Origin: Sphingomonas oryzagri
GTDB lineage: Bacteria > Pseudomonadota > Alphaproteobacteria > Sphingomonadales > Sphingomonadaceae
DNA: 64,000 nucleotides
Assembly (NCBI RefSeq): GCF_029906645.1
Contig: NZ_JARYGZ010000001.1
Span: 1,297,208-1,361,207 of the forward strand
Direction: 5' to 3'
How positions within the stretch are numbered: the first letter of the stretch is position 1; every line of letters begins with the position of its first letter. Positions 1 to 7,140 of the stretch are shown here, piece by piece. The notes under the pieces are model-generated. The model saw nothing but the letters and a program-made list of their open reading frames with translations. It did not search any database and was not told the origin of the DNA. The position numbers were made by a program, and so were the translations under genes.

Positions 1-832
1 CGAGCGCGGCGGGGAAACCATCGAAAACCCGGCCGCCATGATTGGACAGGACGATCGCCTCGACGCCACTGGCCACGGCGCGATCGACGGCTTCTCCAGT
101 GACCAGTCCCTTCAGCAGGATCGGAAGATCCGTCACGGATCTGAGCCACTCTACGTCGGCCCATGTCGGTGCGGCATCGGCCAGCGGTGTGCCGAAGAGG
201 ATGTGTCCACCCGCAACGCTATGCTGGCGAGGTTTTGCCATGCCTTGCAGATTGGCCGCCTCGATCCCGGCTGGAAGCGTGAATTCGGATCGCTTGATCG
301 CCGCGTCGATGGTCAGGACGATCGCCTCATAGCCGGCCGCCTCCGCCCGCCTGACAAGAGTTAGACTGTCCGCGCGATCCGGCTGCAGATAGAGCTGGAA
401 CCAGAGCGGAGCCACTGGTTTCGTCAGCTCCCGCGCGGCCGATCGGCTCGCCTGCGCGACATGTTCCAGAGAGACGCTGGACAACGTGCTGAGAATGAAA
501 CCGGTCTCCAGCGCCGCCGCCGCTCTCGCCGCCGCCATTTCACCGTCGGGGTGGGCGAGGCACTGGTAGGCCAAGGGCGCCACCATGATCGGCGCGACAT
601 GGGCGCGGCCGAACAATTCGGTTTCGGTGCTGGCGCCGCGTAGATCCGTCAGCACGTTCGGCAGCAGGCGCCATCGATCGAAGGCGGCCCGATTGTCGCG
701 GAGCGCGCTGTCGCTCCCGCTTCCCGACTGGATATGATCCCAGCTGGCGGCCGGCAAACACGCCTCTGCGTGCTTCTCATAGTCCGCGAGTGTGCGAATT
801 TCGGGTGGGATCGCGCTCAGGTCGTCGACCAT
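1..832 (-). CDS. FMN-dependent alpha-hydroxy-acid oxidase/dehydrogenase (3' end cut by window edge)
   Basis: The open frame runs off the left edge, so about 277 residues are visible. It matches the FMN alpha-hydroxy-acid dehydrogenase family (lactate dehydrogenase LldD, glycolate oxidase), which oxidises L-2-hydroxy acids to 2-oxo acids. Visible family blocks are an early PIMVAPLAYQ flavin-binding segment, STLSS, WFQLYLQ, a VLTIDA strand, ILLKGL with the conserved lysine, and the active-site block SNHGGR near the cut end. The ATG overlaps the last 16 bases of the upstream piuC-like gene, so the two are probably translated together. The neighbours are iron-uptake genes, which makes a role in handling a hydroxycarboxylate or a siderophore product possible, but that is inference. 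The C-terminal barrel end is not visible. Confidence 0.88.
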   Translation of the reverse strand, partial: MVDDLSAIPPEIRTLADYEKHAEACLPAASWDHIQSGSGSDSALRDNRAAFDRWRLLPNVLTDLRGASTETELFGRAHVAPIMVAPLAYQCLAHPDGEMAAARAAAALETGFILSTLSSVSLEHVAQASRSAARELTKPVAPLWFQLYLQPDRADSLTLVRRAEAAGYEAIVLTIDAAIKRSEFTLPAGIEAANLQGMAKPRQHSVAGGHILFGTPLADAAPTWADVEWLRSVTDLPILLKGLVTGEAVDRAVASGVEAIVLSNHGGRVFDGFPAAL

Positions 833-1497
833 TGACGCAACAGATTGTGATAGACGTTGGTCAGCGTGTCGATGCCGCCGTGATCGGGATGATCCGCCGT
901 CAGATCCTGGATCGCGCTATCGAGATCGAAGAGCAGGCGGCGCTGCTGATCCTGTGCCACGAAGCTCTGGATCCATGTGAAGGCTGCGAAGCGGGTGCCA
1001 CGCGTCACCGGCGTGACGCGGTGCAGGCTGCTGCCGGGATAAAGGATCATGTGCCCCGCCGGCAGCTTCACCCGATGCCCGCCGAACAGATCGTCGATGA
1101 CGAGTTCTCCGCCGTCATATTCGTCCGGATCGCTCAGGAATATGGTGGCCGAAAGATCGGTGCGGACGTGGCTCTGCGCGCCGGGCACGGCGAAGATCGC
1201 GTTGTCGACATGGTTGCCGTAGGCGCCTTTATCCTCATAGCGATTGAAGCGCGGCGGCATGATCTTCGCCGGCAGCGCGGACGCGATGAACAGCGGGGTC
1301 TGGCCAAGCCGCTGGACCAGCCGCGCTCCCAATTCCTGCGCGAGTGGATCGTCCAGGCGAAGCTGGAGGTTGGTCTTGACCGAGATGGCGCGATGGCCCG
1401 CCGTTCCCCGGCCATCATGCCAGTCTGCTGCTTCCAGTTGCGCACGGATCGCCTGCACCTCGGCCTTGCCGAGCAGTTCCGGAATCTCGATGACCAT
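817..1497 (-). CDS. piuC: Fe(II)/2-oxoglutarate PKHD-type hydroxylase, PiuC/YbiX family
   Basis: This is a 226-residue cytoplasmic dioxygenase of the PKHD/PiuC family, the usual length. The iron ligands are visible as H96 and D98 in NHVDNAIF and H159 in SSLHRVTPV, with R169 as the 2-oxoglutarate-binding arginine. In Escherichia coli the homologue ybiX lies next to the catecholate receptor gene fiu, and the same pairing occurs here with the Fiu-like receptor 71 bases upstream. The substrate of this family is not established; a role in releasing or recycling iron from siderophores is usually assumed. GAGGAAG lies at proper spacing before the ATG. A hairpin in the gap to the receptor gene may tune its expression. 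Confidence 0.9.
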   Translation of the reverse strand: MVIEIPELLGKAEVQAIRAQLEAADWHDGRGTAGHRAISVKTNLQLRLDDPLAQELGARLVQRLGQTPLFIASALPAKIMPPRFNRYEDKGAYGNHVDNAIFAVPGAQSHVRTDLSATIFLSDPDEYDGGELVIDDLFGGHRVKLPAGHMILYPGSSLHRVTPVTRGTRFAAFTWIQSFVAQDQQRRLLFDLDSAIQDLTADHPDHGGIDTLTNVYHNLLRQWSTT

Positions 1498-1533
1498 GAG
1501 GCTTCCTCGCCTAACGGCTGGATCAAAGCAACA

Positions 1534-1561
1534 GGACGGGGCGACATCCGCCGCCCCGTCC
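1534..1561. terminator. GC-rich hairpin between receptor and piuC
   Basis: Perfect 10-base arms GGACGGGGCG and CGCCCCGTCC enclose an 8-base loop. It sits eight bases past the receptor stop and before the piuC-like start. No T-run follows, so it may act as an mRNA-stabilising or partly terminating hairpin rather than a full intrinsic terminator. Confidence 0.5.
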
Positions 1562-1568
1562 GATCCGA

Positions 1569-3917
1569 TTACAGCTTCACGTTGAGCGTCAATACCGCCG
1601 AGCGGGCATCGCCCGGCGTCGCCCAGCCGTTGTTGCGGATGCGCGTGTAATAATGCGCGTTGGTGAAGTTCTTCACGTTGATCTGCGCCGAGATGTTCCG
1701 CGTGAAGTCGTAGGCGAAGTAGGCCTGATGGACCCAGTAGGACTTCGCCCGCAGAACGGTCGGTGCGGCGAGAGTCGGCGTGTTGAACGCGAAGCTGCCC
1801 TGATAGGTGGCGCCATAGCCGACCGAAAGGCCGAAAGGCAGCTTGTAGGTGGTGAAGATACTGCCTGAATTCTTCGGCGTCTGGGTCAGCAGCGAGCCGG
1901 CGCCGGGATCCGGATTGTCAACGCTGTTGGCACAGCCGGTCGAGCCAGGATTCTCCAGGCAGAAGCGCGACACGGAACGGATGAGCTTGCTCTTCAGATA
2001 GGTATAGTTCGCGGTGATCGTCCACGCCTTCGTGACGCGACCGCTGGCGCCAACCGCGATGCCGTCCACACGCGATTTGCCGTCGAGCTGTTGGTCGGGC
2101 ACCGCCGGATCGTTCGAGGCGACGAGATATTTGTCGCGCTCGTTCCGGAAAGCCGCGACGGTCAGCAGCAGGCCGTCGAGCACCTGCGCCTTCGCGCCGA
2201 TCTCGTAATTCTTGGCCGACGCCGGATCGACGCTGCAGGTCGCGGCGGTGCACGATCCGTTGACCGCATTCTTGGACGGCGTCTGCGAGTTGCCATAGGC
2301 GACGTAGAGGCTCACCGCCTCGATCGGCTTGTACGTCAGGCCGAGGCGATAGGAGAGCAGCGTGTCGTCGTTGGTGAACGTGGTGCCCCTCGTCACCTGC
2401 CCGAGCGTCGCCGCGTCGGTGGAAACCGTATCCGCCCGATACGAACCTTCATTGCGCTCGACGCGGACGCCACCGCTGAACTCGACCTTGCCCAGCTTCA
2501 TCGTATCGAACAGATACGCCGCATAGTTGGTGAGTTCGCCGGCCTGACGCGCACTCTCGATGAAGTTGACCGGCCCGGTCCAGACATTGCTGCCATAAGC
2601 GAAGCCGGCCGGCCCGGTCGCGAGCTGGTTGGGATCGGTGAAATCCATCAGCGGAAGCGCCGGTATGGTACCGTCGGCATTGCGCAGAACGTTCCCGGTC
2701 GAAAGATTGAACTTCTCCCAGGTGACCGCACCGCCGACGTCGATCGTGTGCTCGATCGGACCGGTGTTGAACACGCTCTTGACGTCGATCTGGTCGAACA
2801 TCAGCTGGTTGTCGGTGACGCGCTCGTTACCGCGCGGGCCGGACGGCTGATAATAGCCCGGATACGCGCAGGCCGCGCCCGCCGAGGAGACACCGTTCGC
2901 GAGACAGTAGGTGCCCTGCGGCGGATCGACGATCGTGCGCTGGCGCACATCCTGCCAGCGCGCGAGGTTGCGGATCGAGGTCGTGTCGCTGAATTCGTGA
3001 TCGAACGTCATCGTGAAGCGATCGACGTTGATCCGCTGGGTATCGAGGTTGCGGTAGCCGAAATAATCGCTGCGATCGACGCCCGGCACCGGCCCGTTGA
3101 AATAGGGCACGCCATATTGCGGGATGTTGTGATCTTCCTGGTGCAGATAGGCGAGCGTCAGGCGGGTCGGGCTATCGATGCCGATGGTGACGGACGGCGC
3201 GATGCCCCAGCGCCTGGCATTCTCGACATCGCGACCGGGCACGTCGTTGCGATGATACATGGCGTTGAGGCGCACCGCGATCAGGTCGTTGACCCGCTTG
3301 TTGGTATCCACCGTGCCACGATAGTAATTCGCCGTACCGACGCCCCCGCTCAGGATCGTCTGATCCCTGGCGAGCGGATTCTTGGACACGATGTTGATCG
3401 AACCGCCCACCGAGCCGACGCCGGAGATCACGGAATTGGCGCCGTTGGTAACCTCGATCTGATCGGTGTCGAACGAGTCGCTGCGGTTATATTGTGCGGA
3501 ATCGCGCACGCCATCGACCGTGATATCGGTGTTGGCGCTGTAGCCGCGGAAGTTGATGCTGTCGCCATAACCGCTGCCGCCCTCGCCGGCGCCGAAGGTG
3601 ATGCCCGGCACGGTCGAAAGCGCATCCTTCAGGCTCAGCAGGTTCTGCTGTTCGAGAACCTCGCCGGTCAGCACCGTGATCGTCTGCGGCGTGTCGCGAA
3701 CGCTACGGGTCCGCTTGGGCGATTCCAGCTGGTTGCCGGGCGCGTCGTCGATCGCCGTATCGGTGACGGTGACACCGCCCAGCGCCTTTTCCTGGGGGGC
3801 TGGCGACGAAACGTCAGCCGATTGAGCGATCGCGCCGGCGGGAACGAGGGCCGCACCAATGCAGGAAGCTGCCAGGAAAGTCCGAGTTCTGCCGTTCGTC
3901 AGCGAGCCGCGACGCAT
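1569..3917 (-). CDS. fiu: TonB-dependent catecholate siderophore receptor, Fiu-like
   Basis: This is a 782-residue outer-membrane receptor with an N-terminal signal peptide (hydrophobic stretch near residues 13-31, cleavage around AIAQ). A TonB-box-like segment GGVTVTDTA follows, then a plug at about residues 65-185 with RDTPQTITVLT, INFRGYSA and GGSINIVSKNP, and a 22-strand barrel ending in LTLNVKL. Length and plug sequence fit the Fiu/catecholate-siderophore subfamily, which imports ferric catecholates with energy from TonB-ExbBD. The start is fixed by AAGGGG six bases before the ATG. TGCGA-type half sites upstream suggest Fur-like control. The piuC-like gene and an alpha-hydroxy-acid oxidase follow it, and tonB lies just upstream on the same strand. 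The exact siderophore cannot be read from sequence. Confidence 0.93.
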   Translation of the reverse strand: MRRGSLTNGRTRTFLAASCIGAALVPAGAIAQSADVSSPAPQEKALGGVTVTDTAIDDAPGNQLESPKRTRSVRDTPQTITVLTGEVLEQQNLLSLKDALSTVPGITFGAGEGGSGYGDSINFRGYSANTDITVDGVRDSAQYNRSDSFDTDQIEVTNGANSVISGVGSVGGSINIVSKNPLARDQTILSGGVGTANYYRGTVDTNKRVNDLIAVRLNAMYHRNDVPGRDVENARRWGIAPSVTIGIDSPTRLTLAYLHQEDHNIPQYGVPYFNGPVPGVDRSDYFGYRNLDTQRINVDRFTMTFDHEFSDTTSIRNLARWQDVRQRTIVDPPQGTYCLANGVSSAGAACAYPGYYQPSGPRGNERVTDNQLMFDQIDVKSVFNTGPIEHTIDVGGAVTWEKFNLSTGNVLRNADGTIPALPLMDFTDPNQLATGPAGFAYGSNVWTGPVNFIESARQAGELTNYAAYLFDTMKLGKVEFSGGVRVERNEGSYRADTVSTDAATLGQVTRGTTFTNDDTLLSYRLGLTYKPIEAVSLYVAYGNSQTPSKNAVNGSCTAATCSVDPASAKNYEIGAKAQVLDGLLLTVAAFRNERDKYLVASNDPAVPDQQLDGKSRVDGIAVGASGRVTKAWTITANYTYLKSKLIRSVSRFCLENPGSTGCANSVDNPDPGAGSLLTQTPKNSGSIFTTYKLPFGLSVGYGATYQGSFAFNTPTLAAPTVLRAKSYWVHQAYFAYDFTRNISAQINVKNFTNAHYYTRIRNNGWATPGDARSAVLTLNVKL

Positions 3918-3932
3918 ATTTTACCCCTTTGT

Positions 3933-4000
3933 TGCGATTGAGTATCGATCGCATATTGCGATTCATTCTTACCTGCAACAGCTAATGACTCGCTGTCGCA
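3933..4000 (-). promoter_or_regulatory. Fur-like operator region of the Fiu-like receptor gene
   Basis: Several TGCGA/TCGCA half sites are packed here. TGACT-CGCTG-TCGCA (3986-4000) has the same 5-5-5 spacing as the perfect repeats before tonB and the second receptor, and TGCGA-TTCAT-TCTTA (3957-3971) is another half-perfect site. The arrangement resembles alphaproteobacterial Fur boxes. Iron control is inferred from the gene set. Confidence 0.5.
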
Positions 4001-4090
4001 ATTGAGAGCGATGGATGTGCCGTTCGGTCGATTGATGGGTCGGGCTGCCGCTATCTCTTGCCCGACCGCTGATTATTCGCGACTTTCGGA

Positions 4091-4837
4091 TCAGGCTTTC
4101 AGGACGAACGGGATCGTCACATAGCCCTGCACCATCACCGGCGTGCCATTTTCCACGCTCGGCGCCCAGCGCCAGCGCCGGACGGCGCCGAGCGCAGCCC
4201 GATCGAGCCGATAGGAGCCGCTCGTCGAAGCGATCTCCACGTTGGCCACGCGGCCATCGGTGTTGAGTGTCACCATGAGCTTCACAATACCCTGCTCGTG
4301 GAGCCGGCGGGACTCCACCGGATAGGTCGGAGGTACAGCGTCGATCATCTTGCTCGACAGATCGCCCTTGTTGACCGGACCGGTCGCGACGACCGGCTGC
4401 GGCGCAGCGACTGGCGCGGGTGGTGCGACGGTGACTGTCGGCACCGGCGGCGTTGGTGCCTTGATGTCGGAAGTGACGATGGCGGGAATGGTGACCGGCG
4501 GAGTGACGATCGGCGGCGGCGCGAAGACGGGCGGAGGTGTCACCTTCGCCTGCTGGGGCTGTGGCTTCGGTCGCGCCGCCGGCGGCGGCTGCAACGAACG
4601 GAGCGAAACGACGACCAGCCGCTTCGGATGAACGGCGTCGTGATGCACGTGGATGGCGGCAAAGGCCGCCAGCAGGGCGGCGACGACCGCGATCGAAAAC
4701 AGCGCCGCAACCGGGCGCGCACCGCCGGATGGCTGGTAGGCCGAACGCGTCCATGGCTCATGCACGGGCGCGGTTTCGATCAGGGACCATTGGCGCGTTG
4801 CGGGCGCCTCTCGTGACAAAGCCAGAACCGTAGCCAC
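4091..4837 (-). CDS. tonB: Energy transducer TonB
   Basis: TonB links the inner-membrane proton motive force, through ExbBD, to outer-membrane receptors. The protein has one membrane segment near residues 45-62 (ALFSIAVVAALLAAFAAI), a long Pro-rich periplasmic spacer with PPP, APPP and TPP runs, and a C-terminal TonB domain with YPVESRRLHEQGIV and RWRWAPS near the end. I chose the GTG at 4837 because GAGG lies five bases upstream and a perfect TGCGA-N5-TCGCA repeat lies just before it. An in-frame ATG at 4942 would add 35 residues but would place that operator inside the coding region. No exbB or exbD is present in the window. It lies between the two siderophore receptor sets it presumably serves. 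Confidence 0.85.
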   Translation of the reverse strand: MATVLALSREAPATRQWSLIETAPVHEPWTRSAYQPSGGARPVAALFSIAVVAALLAAFAAIHVHHDAVHPKRLVVVSLRSLQPPPAARPKPQPQQAKVTPPPVFAPPPIVTPPVTIPAIVTSDIKAPTPPVPTVTVAPPAPVAAPQPVVATGPVNKGDLSSKMIDAVPPTYPVESRRLHEQGIVKLMVTLNTDGRVANVEIASTSGSYRLDRAALGAVRRWRWAPSVENGTPVMVQGYVTIPFVLKA

Positions 4838-4865
4838 GCCGACCTCGCGCTCAATGACTGTATAT

Positions 4866-4880
4866 TGCGAGTCAGTCGCA
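4866..4880. promoter_or_regulatory. Fur-like operator before tonB
   Basis: A perfect inverted repeat TGCGA-GTCAG-TCGCA. On the minus strand it lies between TTCTGA and ATATAC, a plausible -35/-10 pair, upstream of the GTG start. A second inverted repeat, CGCATAC-TCAGAA-GTATGCG, begins just upstream in the direction of transcription. Confidence 0.55.
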
Positions 4881-4999
4881 TACTCAGAAGTATGCGGTGC
4901 GTCCAGATCATTCAGACAGCGTTCAGTCGATGAACGCCGCATGTCACGACTATGTCATCCCTGAAACAGATTGAACGAGACGACGGCGTCGTTGCGTCG

Positions 5000-5278
5000 C
5001 TAACGCGATCTGAGATGCCGGCCCAAGGTCACGCACATCACCGAAAATGCGGCGCCGACGGTCGATAGTCCGGCGAACGTCACGACCACCGATCCGAACC
5101 CGACACGTTGGCTCAACGAAAACCATGAAGCAGCCAGCAAAAAGGCTCCGGCCACCCTGATCCGCGCCGGACGGGAAAGGTGCCGACCGCGACCGAGCAG
5201 CGCCTCGCGATAACGGACGCCCGCCGCCGCGAGGCAAAGGAATCCGACGATGTTGAGGATCAGCGCGACGAGGATCAT
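5000..5278 (-). CDS. DUF3325 small membrane protein of iron uptake
   Basis: This is a 92-residue protein with three hydrophobic segments (about residues 2-20, 42-58 and 63-82) and basic loops. Its size and position match the DUF3325 family, which accompanies siderophore receptors and PepSY-type inner-membrane proteins and is often named an iron uptake protein. The ATG overlaps the stop of the PepSY gene in an ATGA junction, so the two are translationally coupled. Its molecular role is unknown; it may be a small partner of the PepSY protein in reducing or releasing imported ferric siderophore. Confidence 0.8.
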   Translation of the reverse strand: MILVALILNIVGFLCLAAAGVRYREALLGRGRHLSRPARIRVAGAFLLAASWFSLSQRVGFGSVVVTFAGLSTVGAAFSVMCVTLGRHLRSR

Positions 5279-6801
5279 CGGGCCACCCGGCGCGTCCTTG
5301 TCGCGGCCAGCCCCGCATACCGCGCCGCGACTGCAGCCAAAGCGGCAGTCACGAGCATCACCAGGTCGAACACCGGATAGATCAGGCTGTCGTGGCGCGC
5401 GGCGAGCGACAAGCTCGGCCCGACGGCGATCAGGCTGACGACCGGAACCGCTGCGAAGGCAAGCGCCGTGATTGCGGCGATATCCCGCCACGCCCGCTGC
5501 GGCCTGCGGATCATCGCCCAGAGCGCCGCAATTCCCCACACGATGAAGAGCGTCGCGATCTCCCGGTCCGGACGATCGCTCGCCGCGACCGGCAGCAGGC
5601 GGTTGGCCAGGAAATAGGAGGCGAGGGCCAGCGGGAAGCCTGCGATCGTCGCCACGTTCATCCGCTCGACGATCCGGAACCCGATATGGGGTCGCTCGGG
5701 GTCTGGCAGACGCTGCCGCCGCTTCGCCGTCCACAGCACGAGGCCGGTCGCCACCATGGCGGTGCCGAACACGCCGGAGAGGAAATAGAGCCAACGCAGC
5801 GGCAGGTTTGCATAGCGTCCGGCGTGGATTCCCACCATGACGCTTTCGGCGCGCTGCGCCGTGCCGCGCGGGGGCGATGGCTCTCGCGGTTGCCCGGTCA
5901 CGCCATCGAACAGCATGGTGTCGCCGCGCGTGTCGAACCCGGCGGCGGGCGAGGTCGTGATCGCCACGCTCGCATTGCGGTCCCCCGGTGACTGCACCCA
6001 CAGATAGCCGATCTCGCGAGCATCGAACACCTGCGTGGCGCGCAAGACCATCGTGCCGAGCGGCGCCAGCGGTTGGCGAACGCCCGCCGCAGCCGCGCTC
6101 GCGCCCGTCGGAAATGCCGCCGCATAATAAGCGCCGCCGCTCGTGAAGGCGGCCGCCACCGGGGCCGGCGCGTAGAGCGACGCGAGGCTTACCAACCCGG
6201 TATAGGTAATCATCAGGTGGAAAGGCAGCGCGAGCACGGCCGTGACGTTGTGCGCATCAAGCCAACTGCGCTGCCCCTTGCCGAAACGCAGCATGAAGAA
6301 ATCGGCGAAGATCTTCTTGTGGGTGATGATGCCGGACAGGATCGCGACGAGCATGAACATCGCCGCGATACCGACGATGATGCGCGCCCAGATCACCGGA
6401 AGATAATGGAGATCGAAATGCAGGCGATAGAGGAAGTAGCCGCCCGACGTCGCCCGCGCCACGACCTCGCGCCCCTGCCCGTCGAGTGTCGCACTGGTCC
6501 GGCCCCCGGATGCCGGATCGGCCGGCTGCCAATAGACCTGCGTCACCGCGCCCCGTCGGCCGGGCGGCGCGATGTACCAGCTGAGCGCGTCCCCCGCATG
6601 GCGTGTCAGCCAGGCCTGCGCGCCGGCCACCGCCTCGGCCTGGCTATGGGCCGGCGCGACCTCCGGCTGCATCCACCGGGTCACCTCCTCCTGAAAGTAG
6701 GCGACCGTCCCGCACAGGAACATCACGTAGAGCAGCCAGCCGAGCAGCAGGCCCGACCAAGTGTGCACCGTCGACATCGACTGCCGAAGCCCGTTCTTCA
6801 C
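5275..6801 (-). CDS. PepSY-associated transmembrane protein, putative ferric-siderophore reductase
   Basis: This is a 508-residue inner-membrane protein of the PepSY_TM family. The N-terminus, KNGLRQSMSTVHTWSGLLLGWLL, contains the first helix and the conserved HTW typical of the family start. Later membrane segments lie around IWARIIVGIAAMFMLVAIL, WLYFLSGVFG and the C-terminal block, with a large periplasmic PepSY region between them. Conserved histidines (HLHFDLHYLP-like region, DAHN, HLMITYTG) fit the haem-binding reductase role proposed for FpvG/FsqB-like proteins. The GTG start overlaps the previous stop in a GTGA junction; an upstream extension to 7059 would overlap DUF3649 in another frame and is rejected. 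The following DUF3325 gene overlaps it by four bases. Confidence 0.85.
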   Translation of the reverse strand: MKNGLRQSMSTVHTWSGLLLGWLLYVMFLCGTVAYFQEEVTRWMQPEVAPAHSQAEAVAGAQAWLTRHAGDALSWYIAPPGRRGAVTQVYWQPADPASGGRTSATLDGQGREVVARATSGGYFLYRLHFDLHYLPVIWARIIVGIAAMFMLVAILSGIITHKKIFADFFMLRFGKGQRSWLDAHNVTAVLALPFHLMITYTGLVSLASLYAPAPVAAAFTSGGAYYAAAFPTGASAAAAGVRQPLAPLGTMVLRATQVFDAREIGYLWVQSPGDRNASVAITTSPAAGFDTRGDTMLFDGVTGQPREPSPPRGTAQRAESVMVGIHAGRYANLPLRWLYFLSGVFGTAMVATGLVLWTAKRRQRLPDPERPHIGFRIVERMNVATIAGFPLALASYFLANRLLPVAASDRPDREIATLFIVWGIAALWAMIRRPQRAWRDIAAITALAFAAVPVVSLIAVGPSLSLAARHDSLIYPVFDLVMLVTAALAAVAARYAGLAATRTRRVAR

Positions 6802-7073
6802 GATCGCCCGCCGATCATGATCGACCAGCCAACGAAGCCTGCGAGCAGCAGCCCCGCAACGGCCCAGCAGATCCACATCCGGCCCGGCCGACGCGTGGCG
6901 AAGGCCCAGAGGATCAGCACGGCATAGATGGCGAAGAACACCATGAAGCCGATCGAAACCGCATCGACGGGGCGACCCGGCAGGATGCGCACCAGCGCCG
7001 CCGTCACCAGCGAGGTGAGGGCATATCCTGCCGGGATCGCCGCCAGCCGGCCGGCGCATTCCAGATGGCTCAT
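6798..7073 (-). CDS. DUF3649 iron-uptake membrane protein
   Basis: A 91-residue protein with three predicted helices (about residues 12-30, 40-60 and 68-86). It fits DUF3649, a small family that sits between siderophore receptors and PepSY_TM proteins. It lies 67 bases downstream of the receptor gene and overlaps the PepSY gene by four bases, giving the order receptor, DUF3649, PepSY, DUF3325. The function is unknown. The Shine-Dalgarno sequence before the ATG is weak. Confidence 0.75.
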   Translation of the reverse strand: MSHLECAGRLAAIPAGYALTSLVTAALVRILPGRPVDAVSIGFMVFFAIYAVLILWAFATRRPGRMWICWAVAGLLLAGFVGWSIMIGGRS

Positions 7074-7140
7074 CCGTGTTTCCGGGCCGTCATCGACACA
7101 CCTTCACGTCATGCACGGGCACGTCAGGCGCGGTTACCCA

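Noticed and set aside
2091-3941. 616-codon open frame antisense to the Fiu-like receptor
   Set aside because: It lies wholly on the opposite strand of a clear receptor gene, is rich in Arg, Asp and Ile in the pattern of an antisense shadow, and has no recognisable domain.
4838-4942. TonB start at the ATG at 4942
   Set aside because: It would place a perfect operator-like repeat inside the gene and has no ribosome site; the GTG at 4837 fits better. Not excluded.
5000-6001. One long 333-codon protein ending in DUF3325
   Set aside because: Only the last 92 codons look real; the first part overlaps the PepSY gene in another frame, and the ATGA junction marks the true start.
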